64,000 nt of DNA from Ricinus communis (lineage: Eukaryota; Streptophyta; Magnoliopsida; Malpighiales; Euphorbiaceae). Positions 46,874 through 58,628 of this stretch are shown one piece after another. Made by a program: the position numbers and the translations under genes. The first letter of the stretch is position 1; every line of letters starts with the position of its first letter. The stretch spans positions 12,007,213-12,071,212 of the forward strand of contig NC_063264.1 in NCBI RefSeq assembly GCF_019578655.1. Direction: 5' to 3'. A model generated the notes under the pieces. It had not been told where the DNA came from. It saw only the letters and a list, made by a program, of their open reading frames with translations, and searched no databases.

Positions 46874-47577
46874 GATCAAGTTCCAAGCCCAAGTGATCCA
46901 TTATTCATCAAGGGAGGCCCAATTAAAAGAGCTAAAGCTAAGAGAATGAAGGGGGACTAAAATGGTCTTATTCAATATATTTGGGCCAAGCCTTCGAAGC
47001 CATATAAAGAGTTAGAATTAATCAAGCCCAATCTTGTTATTAACCTAATTCAACATGTCTGGCCACGAACCCTTAAGTTTTAGGTGAAATTTTACTCAAA
47101 GGAATAAGGGAAGGCCAAATTCTTAAAGAGGAAGCAAGGAAAGAAGGTTAAAGAGGAAATAAGAAGGTGCATGCTTGTGAGCTTGTCCTAGGCACCCAAT
47201 TTTGCTTAGGAAACAAGGGTAGCCACGCCTTTTAGTTATTTAGGAATATTAGATGTTGATTTAGTCTATTCTTCCGATATTAAAAGATTGCCTAAATTAC
47301 TATAATTATTCATTTTATTATTTAGGAAGCTTCTAATTTACTCTTTGATTTTTTACTTTTCTATTCTAGTTTCTTCCTAAAGGTGTAAAGGAAGTTAAGG
47401 CTGTATATTTGGCTATTTAAACACACTATAGCCAAATGGTTCAGGTTAATGCATATTTTTATTATCGATTCTATTGATAGAATTCAATTTCTGGTTCTTT
47501 TAAGAACTTATGAACTTATCAAGACTTGTTCTTGTGGCGTTCTTTGAGACTTATCAATCACTTTCTTTCTAATTGAA
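46874..47577 (+). mobile_element. F-related LTR (F3), partial
   Basis: Starts in coding-like sequence (DQVPSPSDPLFIKGGPIKR, AKAKRMKG), the pol tail, and continues like LTR F. It is truncated at about 47577 by LTR J. Confidence 0.7.
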
Positions 47578-47582
47578 CGGGT

Positions 47583-48984
47583 TGTCGAAGCCCTTCAAAA
47601 TAAATTATTGATTCTCCTAAACTAACTTGTAGAAATAGTGAAACCAGGTCGAATCCCAAGGGAACCAATGTGGGTAGCTTCTCAAGGTAAAATAAAAATG
47701 GGGGGATTTTGAATGTTTGAATCAAAATTATAAATAAATAGAAAATAATGAAGGCTAAATATTAAAAAAAATAAAAATCAACCTTAACAAATTTCCAATT
47801 CAAGAGTGCTAATTCCATCCAATTGTAATCATGATCATAGGGTAAAATATGAATTTTTCTATTCAAGTACTTAGTCTACTTATTCGGAAAAGCCGCAACA
47901 ACTGTAATTCTCCTAATATAATTGACTTAAACCCAGCATCCAAATCAAAACTTACCATTAGTCAACTGAGCACGATAGCGTTCCACATCAACTCAATGAT
48001 AGCATTAAGAATAATGAGAATGACTAAACCAACATTAATTAATTGAGATAACTGCAATTAAATTAACCTTGTTCCTTTATTTCCCTAGAGCCTATCATGC
48101 ATGCTATGTAATTCGAAAAGGCCGCAATCTCACATACATGAACCAGCTCCTTGCTACTTGTGTCAATCGTTCATGACAATTACGGATCACAAACTTAAAG
48201 TTTAACAATAGAAAAATCAATATCAAAGTTCAGTCGCCAGTTCAATCAATATCAAAAATTCATAAATAATAAAAACAAGAAATAAAGAATACTTGAATTA
48301 AAGAAGAATTCTGTTAAGCACAAAGGCTCACAAAATCACAATTGGAATTTATTCACTCTTGAATGAGAAACTAAAAACTTAGCCACACATAGTGGAGTAA
48401 AAATTCATAAGAAATGAATTGTAGGGAATAGAAGAAGAAAATTAATAAATATCAAAGCATTCTCAACCGTCCTTTACTTAGTAGAACTAGCCTCCTTATA
48501 TAGGAAGTTAAACCTAATAAGAGAATCCTTATAAAAAAGAAATAAACTTCCTATATGATCTTATCCCTATAAGGAAGGATAAGATAAAGAGTAATCTAAA
48601 CAAATTAAAATCCTAAATACATGGGAGAAAGTTCTCTTTATCCAGCACGTCCAAAAAGAAAGGAAACTATATAAAAGTGGGTCCACCATGAATTTATCTT
48701 GAAAAATTTGAAGCTCTCCTCTACAGGTTCCAACAGCTCACGGATTATAAGGTGTGGTCACGCCTTATTGACAATGATCTTTTGTACAAATTTTTACTCT
48801 TCCTCCAAAAGACTTGGTTTCTGACAAGTGATGACTTAAAACATACCTTTAGGCTGCATTCTGCTTAGTCCTTGATATTTCATCAACTAGGTTAGAATAA
48901 ATAGAATTTCCATAATTAAGTACATTATTCAATCAAATTATAAGGGAATTAAATACAATAAGTATAACTATTTATGACCTATCA
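47583..48984 (-). mobile_element. Athila-like element J, 3' LTR (1402 bp)
   Basis: Minus strand from TGATAGGTCATAAATAG at 48984, after a polypurine tract, to GGGCTTCGACA at 47583. It contains CTATATAAGG (about 48496-48505), a TATA box, and the palindrome GGTGTGGTCACGCC near 48751, shared with the array at 52010-52385. Confidence 0.8.
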
Positions 48985-50544
48985 AATTTCCTCACACCTA
49001 ATTTATGCTTGTTCTCAAGCATACCTCAATTCAACATACCAATTCTCCTTTCTACTTTCCTTTTCATCTCTTTTAATCTCCACAAATACCAAATAAGTTA
49101 AACATACATCAATGAGCTTAATAATAATGACAATTAAGAGATTAGCACTGATAGGATAAATTTTGTAAAAAGAACAAGTATCTCAATAATTCATCAAAAT
49201 CAAAGCAATAAGATTTAACATCCTAACATGGTTTCACTCAACACTCTCAAAGTGTTTAGGGTGCATTTACTCTCAAGATCAAAACATAGCATGTTATTAC
49301 CATAAGCTTGCTAATGATTCAAGTATCCACCACTAAACATGAATTAGATGCAAAGGGACTTCACGAGGGTTGTAACGGGGCTTAGGAAAGGGTGTGATAA
49401 AAGGAAGAATTGAAATATTTCATTATAAAGAGAGAAGGGTTAGATTCCTACATGATAACTTATGCCACATCACCATGAAACATACTACAAAAAATTTTAA
49501 AGTTGAAATTTATTGCCACATTTTATATGAACACTAAGAACTTGGGAAGAGTAACATATAACAATTTAATTCAGTATATTTGATGAATACTTCTTCAATT
49601 CTCCTCTTTCATGAAAGGAATAGATATCAACTTTCTTTCTCTCCCTTTCTTCCTTTTCTTTCCCTCTTCTTTTTTTCTTTTCCTTTTTTTTCTCTTTTTC
49701 CTTTTTTTTTGTCTTTTTTTTGTTTCATTTGTACCATGCTACACTTCCCTTCTTATCTTGACAAGGGTAGAAAAATATAGGTAGCAAACGAAAGGTCTTG
49801 GGTTAAACAACATGTGTTAAAAATAAGAAAAGAGAAAATGGAAAATAGGCTCAAAGTGGCTAACTAAAAGGGAAATCAATAGGGTAAGTTTTTTAAGAGT
49901 CTAAGAATAGGTTAATCCTAATTGCCCTTTTTATATTAAAGCATCAACCCAAGGATGCGGTCTCAACATGCATTTGCAAGTAAGTTCTAGAATAATCATA
50001 ATAAGTTTGATAACATTCAACAAACAATTAGAGCAAAATATAATGAACTGCTTTTTGGCTCAAAAGCTCACTTGAATGTTCAAATTTGTATCAAGTCTTG
50101 CGCGTTTTTCAATCAATAAACCAATGAGTTACCATCAGATAATTTTAAAGAAACAGTAATCATGCTTATCCCTTTCATGCATTAAAACTCAAACCAAAAA
50201 TGTATCTCTAACTTACATGGTATTCTAGGTTATCAAAACAAAACTCAAGGTTGCAGAAGAAAAATTAGCACATATGAATTAAAGCATGCCTAATTATAAA
50301 AAAAATATTTTTAAAAAGAAAAGAAAATCATGTAATTATCATATTCCTCTCCTACACCTAAACTATACATTGTCCTCAAAGTATCAAAAAGAAAATGGCT
50401 CTCAAAATAAATGGAAAGAGATGTGATAGTCCCCTAATTTGTGAGCCACTTGGATTGAGTGGTCTATGGTGACGGTGGGCAAGGGGGTAGAACTCCCTAG
50501 TGCTTCATCAAGGCGTCTAAATTTCTCTCCATCTTTGAAATTTG
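48985..50544 (-). mobile_element. Element J, 3' untranslated region
   Basis: Begins with the polypurine tract TTAGGTGTGAGGAAATT next to the LTR. It holds the CCCCGTTACAACCCTCGTG block near 49365, shared with L1 and L2, and a T/C-rich tract at 49630-49720. No gene. Confidence 0.7.
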
Positions 50545-51832
50545 TCATTCCATCTTTTCCAAACGAGCTTCAAAATCTAGTTCAATTGAATCCTCTGGTT
50601 CACAAAGATTGCTCATTGGGCAAGAGCGTTTCCTAGATCTTGGAGGATCGCCTTGGCCATGCAGAGAAGGCTTTTGGAAAGAGTACACCCTATTATTCTC
50701 CACAAGCACGTGCATCTTCATCAAACAAGCTATGTCCAATGGTTCCATCTCACAGGCAATATGCATGTTAGTACTATCAAGATTAAGCAATCGAAGGCGA
50801 ACAACCAAGTGAGTAATTAAAAATCCTAAACATAAATGCTTTTTACGAGCCAACACAAATTTGAATTGCGAAGCCAACCAAGAACCCAAATTGATTATGT
50901 TTTCATGCAACATGGACCAAATAAAATAAAGTTTAGCTTTTATACATACATTTGTTGTGTCTTTTCTACTAGAGAAGACATACATTCAGGTTTATTAAGA
51001 TTCACACCTTTAGAGTTGCTAGGATCATAATGCATGGGGTTAGAAGACATGGTCTTCTAGAGTTTTGCTTGATCAAAATTATCAACAAAATCTATAGCAA
51101 AGCTCTTGTATTGGTTGGTTAGGGAAAATCCAGTATCAACAAATCCTAGGGCCAAATTAAATTCAGTGATTGATTGCTTAAATTCATTGCCTAGGAGTCG
51201 ATATCGCACAACTCCAGGACTATCAAATGTGAAATTCTCAGGTATTTCAAACTGAAAGGTTGTGTAGAATTCTCTAATCAACTCAACAAATGTGGTGTAT
51301 CTAACAGTCAGTAAAGTTTTCTACCACACACTAGTTATCATAGCATCGAAATCCTCCTTTATATTTAGTCTTTCGATAGAATGAGTATCGACATACTTAC
51401 CTGTGTTAATTGCTCGTTTTCGTACATCCACGTAGTGAATTTCAAAAACCCAGTTAATTCGGCTTCTGATGGTGGTAGAACAACTTTCCCTTTTCCTAAA
51501 TGAGTTTGCCTAAATGTGGCTTTACTGTTGTCCTGAGTGGCTGCTGTCGTTTTCTTTTCCTGAAAAATTGTCGTGTCAGCATTGGGCGAGGTTGTTGTAC
51601 GGCATTTGGACGAAGGAACTGCTTCCTCGACATCGAGCGAGGCTATTGCATTAGCATTTGGAGGAACTGCTGTCGTTTTGGAAGGAGGGACTGCTTCGCT
51701 AGGGTTGGGTGGAGGGACTGCTGTCATTTTTTCTTCTTGGCAAACTGTTGCATCACCGGGATTGGAAGGTGTCCCTTTACTTCACTGACGTGTGGAGGTC
51801 CTCTTTCGGGTAGTAGTCTTAAGGCGGACCAT
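50545..51832 (-). pseudogene. Athila accessory ORF (ORF-1 / plant transposon protein type), broken
   Basis: Start chosen at ATG 51832 (MVRLKTTTRKRTS, basic), followed by a stop, then a Pro/Thr/Val-rich low-complexity region with repeated EAVPPSK / TAVPP (51365-51727). After a frameshift TFVELIREFYTTFQFEIPEN and YRLLGNEFKQSITEFNLALG (51057-51281), a core I recall from Athila ORF-1 and 'putative plant transposon protein' families. After another frameshift an open piece (50545-50985) with KLYFIWSMLHENIINLGSWL. It lies between pol and the polypurine tract, the env-like position. Function unknown; no membrane helix is evident. Family assignment is from memory. Confidence 0.65.
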
Positions 51833-52009
51833 GATCGGTGATTGTTAGGTGTTTGGGCGGAGAAGGTAAAAGTGAGTAGTGGCTGCTGTTGCAAAGGAAA
51901 AATAAAGAAAACGATGGTGGTTGTTGTAAAAATTTCCTTCTTTCTTTTTCTCTTTTTTTTGAATTAAAAAAAAATTAAATAAAGGAAATGAAATGGAGAA
52001 GTCAAAATC
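51833..52009 (-). other. Leader of accessory ORF, element J
   Basis: Non-coding between the palindrome array and the ATG. It is pyrimidine-rich on the minus strand, with TTTATTTAATTTT near 51980 as a weak TATA candidate. Confidence 0.4.
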
Positions 52010-52385
52010 GTTAAAACAAAACAGAAGATGTTTTGAAACAAGGTGTGGTCACGCCTTCTAAGAAACGAGCTTCTGTAAAAGAATGAACGTTAAAACAAAA
52101 CAGAAGATGTTTTGAAACAAGGCGTCGTCACGCCTTATAAGGAACAAGCTTCTGTAAAATTAAGTGTAGACGTCAAAACAAAATAGAAGATATTTTGAAA
52201 CAACGTGTGGTCATGCCTTATAAGAAACGAGCTTTTGTAAAATTAAGTGTAGATGTCAAAACAAAATGGAAGATGTTTTGAAACAAGGCATGGTCACGCC
52301 TTATAAGGAACGAGCTCCTATAACAAATTCTGTTAACGCTTTTGGTAGAGCTGTAAAAAGGCGTGGTCATGCCTTATCGAGATTA
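52010..52385 (-). promoter_or_regulatory. ~80-bp tandem array with GGCGTG..CACGCC palindromes
   Basis: Five units with palindrome cores near 52041, 52119, 52203, 52285 and 52358, spaced 73-83 bp. The core AAGGCGTGGTCACGCCTT has 8-bp inverted arms. Units also share AACAAAATAGAAGATxTTTTG and GAACGAGCTTCTGTAAAA. The same core is in LTR J. Possibly regulatory; the role is inferred. Confidence 0.7.
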
Positions 52386-52605
52386 GCCTCCTGCCAGAAA
52401 AAAAATTGAACTTCTTCATTAAAAAAAGATATTAGAAAATAAAATAAATTTAGTGAAAGAAAATAAAAGGTATGAATAAAAGAAAAATAAAGAAAGCATT
52501 TGGGTTGCCTCCCAATAGCACAATTCGTTGTTTTGCTCGATGGAGTGAGGAAACGTTTCAGTCATCCAGATAAGTAGGGTAATCCAAGGGGAAACTAACG
52601 AGAGT
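52386..52605 (-). mobile_element. End of pol region, element J
   Basis: AT-rich, then minus-strand ATTGGGAGGCAACCCAAATG, the block that follows the pol stop in Athila-like elements (also at 62862-62887 in H). Truncated against R1. Confidence 0.6.
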
Positions 52606-52788
52606 TATTGACTAGTTAACTCCTCTCCGGTTCTTAATTTGACTTTGCTTTATTCATCTTTATTTATTTATTTATTCATATTTAGCTTGTAGATTCTTCT
52701 TCTTATGGAACAATCCGGCCCAATTTACTTCATTATATGCCTCCCAAACATAAAAACTGCGCTCATTCCTACTTGGATTAATAAAAGG
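52606..52788. repeat. R1 fragments meeting head to head
   Basis: 52606-52707 is R1 in minus orientation and 52708-52788 in plus orientation; the switch is at TTCTTATGGAACAATCCGGC. Confidence 0.75.
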
Positions 52789-53260
52789 CATCCAACCTAC
52801 CGTGAGCTTACGATTGAGTTCCTCAGCACCTTCTTCCTGCAGCAACAGATAACAAACTGGCATAAGCCTGATGCAGTTTATTTCAGACTTGGGGCAAGGG
52901 AGTTCTCAATGTTAGTCCCACAATTCGGCATGCATTTAGGATTATGGACTGAACAGGAGATCTCGGGGGAAGAGTATCAGGGATGTCTCTACATCAACCC
53001 AATATCATATGACACCATGTGGGACTCATTAGTACTTAGGCTGGAATCGTACTACCCAAGCAAGTCTAAGGCGTCTAGCCTTCCGGATCATCTCCGCTAT
53101 CTCCATACCCTATTAGCTTACAGCATTACAGGCAGAGGAGATAGTTTTGGATTGGTCCATTTATTGTTACTAATGAGTTCCCCTATGGTGCAGTGGAAAT
53201 TAAAAGCTTGGATTTGGACAAAATCTTTGAAGTAAATGGTCATAGATTGAGAATCTTCTA
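52789..53260 (+). pseudogene. Athila accessory ORF fragment, second type
   Basis: An open frame (52705-53235, of which the first ~28 codons are R1 sequence) with HPTYRELTIEFLSTFFL, then YFRLGAREFSMLVPQFGMHLG and a later HLRYLHTLLAYSITGRGDS. I recall this pattern from plant Athila-associated ORF-1-like proteins. It is only distantly like the J ORF. About 155 codons; the C-terminal part is missing and R1 flanks both sides. Unusually few stops for this window. Confidence 0.6.
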
Positions 53261-53282
53261 GGAGGGTGAAATTGTTCCATGT

Positions 53283-54563
53283 CTCGTAGTCCTAGATTTT
53301 ATGAGCCAGCTTAATGAAAATAAGAACAAATTCATATGGGCCTACTAATAGCACGATGGCCCAAATTACTTCATTATACGTGTCCCAAACATCAAAACGT
53401 GTGCATTCCCGCTTGGATTAATCGAACGCAATATGGTTTCTCCCTTATGCTCGTGGAATTGGGTCTCGACTTGCTTGATCATCAAGTCAGGCCCAATGCC
53501 ACAAGTTAAGCTTGTCAAATGCATTTCCATGATTCCTTACACAAATCCTTGTGTCATCAGGTGTCCTTATGCCTAGAGGAATAAGGAATGATAGAGATCC
53601 TAATGGAGCTAATCCTGAATCATAATATTTGGGCGTGCCTCGATTCTCGGTGTTCCCTCTTTCCTCTAAAAAATTTTTCTGTTATCATTCTAAGAATGAT
53701 ATCATACTCGATCAACTAATTTTCTATTTTCACATTTGTCCAAGCATTGGATCAGTGCGTATGATTGCCGCTTCCACGCACTTTAACTCAACCCTTGTAT
53801 TTATACTATCAAATAAAGCCAAACCATCATACTAGACATAGTTTAGAAAGAGACGAACAAAAGAAACTAACAAATGAGAATATAGGTAGGATTTTATATC
53901 TGATAAGGAAAAAAATCTCAAGTTCTTTATTCTCTTCCATGGCTAAGCATAAGGGTCAAATCAAATTGATTTAAATACAATGGTAGACAAAGAACACAAA
54001 AGAAAGGAAGGACGTGAACGATAAGTATAGGTTCGCTAGTGCAAGTCTTCATAAGTCCACAAAGGTCTTGGAAGAACCCATAACTTATTTCTCCGCAAGG
54101 TAGAAAACTGAAATAATATGCTCATTAGCCTCAAATATTCAGCTACATGCGGTATTCATAGTGCAAAAGCCGTCATTCCATAAGAGGAAGAAACTAGAAG
54201 CTAAATATGAATAAATAAATAAACAAAGTTGAATAAACTAAAGTCAAATCAAGAACTAGAGAAGAGTTGATTAGCCAACAAATCTTGTAGTGTCAACTTG
54301 TATGAGCCAACTTAACAAAAATAAGAGAAAATGCCTTTAGGTGTACCTAATAAACTTCATTATGTGTCTCCTAAACATCAAAATATGTGCGCATGTATTA
54401 ATCAAAAGCAACATAATTTCTCCCGTACGTGTATGGATATACGTCTCAACATAATCATCAAGTCACGCCTCAATGCCACCAGTCAAATTTGTCAATTTCG
54501 TTACCATAATTCTTTAATGAAAACAAAGGAAAATTCGTGTGGCCATACCTAATAACAGTCCAA
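53283..54563 (+). repeat. R1 array, plus orientation
   Basis: One unit from its middle and a second from its start (near 54060). It meets a reversed array at about 54564. Confidence 0.85.
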
Positions 54564-56335
54564 CCGAAGACTTATTTCTCACGTCCTTACTTTATTTTGA
54601 GTTTTTCATCCACCTTTATGTTTAGATCAATTCGATTTGATCCTTAAGCTTCGCCATATGGAAAAGAACAAAGAACTTATGAATTCTTTCCTTACCGGAT
54701 CCAAAATCCTACCTATGTTCTTATTTTGTTCTATTCTTTTATGCCTCTCCTTCTAATATCTGTCTATCATGATGGTTTAGTTTTATTTAGGATGCATAAA
54801 CACGAGTGCTGAGTTAAAGCGAGTGAAACTAATAATTATAGGCATGGATCCAATGCTTGAAGAAATGCGAAGGAAGAAAATTAGTTGATCGAGCATTGAT
54901 ATAATTCTCCAAATGATCATGAATGAATCTTTTAGAGAAAAGAGGGAATAACGAGAATCAAGACAATGCCCAAATATTTTGATTTAGGAATTGCACCATT
55001 AGGATCTCCATCATTCATTGTTTCTCTAGGCACAAGGATTCTTGGACACGAAGATTGGTGTAAGGAGTCATAGGAATGCAATTGACAAGCTTTACCAATG
55101 GCATTGGGGCTTAGCTTAATGTCAAGTAGGACGAGATGTAAATCCATACACGTAAGAAAGAAATCATGTAGTTTTCGATTAATCCAAGGGTAATACAAGC
55201 AAGAATTCGAGCATTTTGATGTCTGGGATGCAAATAGTAAAGTGATTGAGGTCGAAGTGTTATTAGGTACGCCCATGCGAATTTCCCCTTATTTTAGATA
55301 ACCTAGCTCATAAAATTTGGGACTACGAGACTTGTTGCCCTATTAACTCCTCTTTAATTTTTAATTTGACTTTAGTTTATTCATCATTCTTTATTTATTT
55401 ATTCATATTTAGCTTATAGTTTCTTCTTCTTATAGAATGATGGCTTTCGCATTATAAGTACCGCATGCGACTGAATACTTAGGTCTAGTGAGCATGCTAT
55501 TTTTCTTTTCTATATTGTGGGAAATCATGTTAAGGGTTCTTTCAAGAACTTTAGGGATTTATCTAGACTCCCGCTACCGAACATAGACTTATCGCTCATG
55601 CCCTTCCTTCCATTTCCATTATTTGTCTACCCTTAGATTTAAATCAATTCGATTTGATCCTTACGCTTAGCTGTATGGAAAAAAATAAATAACTTGCAAT
55701 TTCTTTCCTTATCGGATCCAAAATCCCCTATGTTATCATTTTTTACCTTTTCTTTTGTTCGTCTCTTTTTAATCTCTGTCTAGTACGATGGTTTGGTTTT
55801 ATTTGGCAAGCATAAACAAGAATGTTGAGTAAAAGCACATGAAAGCAGCATCATAAGCATTGATCCAATGCTTGGACAAATGTAAAGAAAGAAATTTAGT
55901 TGACCTAGTATTGATATCAATCTCTGAATGATCATAGATGAGAATTGAGGCACGCTCAATTATTCCAATTCAAGATTTGTAGCATTGGGATCCCCATCAT
56001 TATTTTTTCTTGTAGGCATGAGGACTCCAGATGACATAAGGATTGGGATAAGAAATCATGGGAACATAATTAAAAAGCTTGACTAGTGGCATTAGGGCTT
56101 AGCTTAATGACTAAGTAGGATAAGACATAAATCCACATGCTTAAGGGAGAAATGATATTGTTTTTAATTAATCCAAGCATAATACAAGTGCGAATGTGAG
56201 CATTTTGATGTTTAGGATGCATGTAATGAAGTAATTTGGGTCGGGGTGTTATTAGGTTTGCCCATGCGAATTTTCCCTTGTTTTCATTATGCTAGCTTAT
56301 AAAATTTGGGACTAAAAGAGCTTTGATTTTGATGA
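54564..56335 (-). repeat. R1 array, minus orientation
   Basis: Nearly two units (boundary near 55550). With 53283-54563 it forms a kilobase-scale inverted repeat with almost no spacer. Confidence 0.85.
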
Positions 56336-56520
56336 ATGATGCTAGAGTGGAGACTAAGAGTAAGGAAGAGGATGACATGCCGCTACTTGAGGATTCAAGT
56401 GATATTAAGATGCCTATAAGTGGACAGATGTTGGTGGCACAAAGAGCCTTGAGTGCACATGCCAAAGTAGATGAGGTATAGTGTGATAATATTTTTCATA
56501 CTAGATGCCATGTTAATAAC
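56336..56520 (+). pseudogene. Gag-protease border scrap, element F2
   Basis: Reads EEDDMPLLEDSSDIKMPISG, then QRALSAHAKVDEV, stop, NIFHTRCHVNN, matching element F just upstream of its protease (about 24010-23850). It is fused directly to an F-type LTR, so all of pol is deleted. Confidence 0.8.
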
Positions 56521-57237
56521 AAAGCACCAAGCTTCAAGACTCAACTCATGATCCAAGCATAAGCATAGGGCAAAAGCCTACACCAAGCTCAATGGATCCT
56601 TTACACATTCAATGTGGGCCAATTACAAGATCTAAGGCCAAACGCATAAAGGAAGCTCTTAATGGACTCATTCAAGAGATTTGGGCTAAGGATATATTAA
56701 ACCCATGGAGAGTTTCATTTAGTTAATGCTTTAGATTTAATTAATGCTCCTAGCCTTATTAATTTAATTCAATATGATGGGCTTGAAGAAACCATGCATA
56801 GGCCAAATACATGTGCACAAGGAGGAGCCTAGTACTTGAAGAGGAAACAAGGGAAACACCACTTTAGCTTCGTATTTAGCTATAGGGGCAAGCTTCTTCA
56901 AATAGGAAGCATGGGAGGCACATTTTGGCTTCCTCTTTTGCCAAATTACTGTGTTTTTCATTAGGGAATAAGGAGGCAGCTGCACACTTTATTGTTCAGA
57001 AAGTTTTGCTTAATTGTTTAGTCAATTCTTATTTAGTAAAGATTGACTATTCCTTGTTTTATTATTTAGGAAACTCTTATTTAGTTTATCTTTTAGACAA
57101 TTTTTTAATTAGTTTATTTCCTCTATGCTCTTTAGGAATTAGATTTATTTCTTTCACTATACGAACTAAGTGTAGCCATATTATTTAATGTTAATAAATA
57201 TTTTGAGTTAAACCAAATCAAATATTTCGTTGGTTTT
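56521..57237 (+). mobile_element. F-family LTR (F2), partial
   Basis: From CACCAAGCTTCAAGACTC it follows LTR F: GPITRSKAKRIKEALNGLIQ coding near 56620-56680, and GAGGAAACAAGGGAAACACC. It ends at about 57215, short of the LTR end. Confidence 0.75.
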
Positions 57238-58628
57238 AAATACAAGTGGGAATGCAAATATCTTAGTCTTTAGGACACATAAAATGATGCAATTTGGGTC
57301 GGAGTGTGATTAGGTAGGCCTATATTAATTTTCCTTTGTTTTCATTAAGCTGGCTCATAAAATTTGGGACTACGAGAGTTGTTCGCCACTCAACTCCTTT
57401 TTAGTTCTTGATTTGACTTTAGTTATTCATCTTTCTTTATTTATTTATTCATATTTAACTTCTAGTTTCTTTTTCTTGATTTTTGCTTCCACGTGCTTTA
57501 ACTAAACACTCTTATTTATGCTTGCTAAATAAAACCAAATCATACGAGTTATTGATTAGAAAGAGACGAACAAAAGAAATGAACAAATGAGAAGATAGGT
57601 AGGATTTCAAATCCGATAAGGAAAGAAATCGCAAGTTCTTTATTCTCTTCCATGGCCAAGTGTAAGGATCAAATCGAATTGAATTTAAACATAAGGATTC
57701 ATAAAGAACACAAAAGAAACGAAGGATGTGAGTAATAAGTCTAGGTTGGTGATACCCGTCAAGCTGTAGAGGGTATCGCAAGACAACCTGAGGCAGAATC
57801 GAGGCACGCCTAAATATTTTGATTCAAGATTTACATCATTGGGATCTCCATCATTCCTTGTTCCTCTAGACATGAGGACTTCTTGTGACACCATGATTGA
57901 CATAATAAGCTTGACCAGTGGCATTAGGGCTTAGCTTGATGATCAAGCAGGACGAGATATAAATCCACGCGAATTAGAGAGATATCATATTGGTCTTGAT
58001 TAATCCAACTGTAATACAAGTGGGAATCCTTCCTTTTTCTTATGTTCTTTGTCTACCCTTGTCTTTAAATCAATTTGATTTGATCCTACGCCTAGATGCA
58101 TGGAACAGAACAAAGAACTTATGATATTTTTCCTTACCAGATCTAAAATCCTACCTATATTCTCATTTTATTTGTTTTTATTGTGTCCCTTTTTCTAGAA
58201 TGATGGTTTAGTTTAATTTGGGGACCATAAACACGAGTGTTGAGTGAAAGTGGATAGAAGCGGCAATCATAGGCATCTATCCAATGCTTTAACGAATGTG
58301 AAGAAAGAAAATTAGTTGATCGTGTATTGATATAATTCTCCAAATAATCACAGATGAATCTTTTGGAGGAAAGAGGGAACAACAAAGACCAAGGCACACC
58401 CAAATATTTTGATTTAGGATTCACACCATTGGATCTTCATCCTTTATTATTCCTCTAGGCATGAGGACTTCTGATCAAGCAAGGTTTCACGTAAATCCAT
58501 GTGTATAAGGGAGAAATCACGTCGTTTTCAATTAATCCAAGTATAATACAAGTTGGAATTCAAGCTCTTTGATCTATAAAATGCATATAATGAAGTGATT
58601 TAGGTCGAAGTGTTTTTAGGTCGGCTAA
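57238..58628. repeat. R1 fragments in mixed orientation
   Basis: 57238-57480 minus, 57481-57745 plus, about 50 bp unmatched (57746-57795), then minus to 58628, broken by LTR H at TAGGTCGGCTAA. Confidence 0.8.

Noticed and set aside
49580..49780. 66-codon Phe/Ser-rich frame resembling a membrane peptide
   Set aside because: Product of a T/C-rich tract in the 3' untranslated region of J.
51500..51841. 113-codon plus-strand frame
   Set aside because: Antisense shadow of the proline-rich part of the J accessory ORF.
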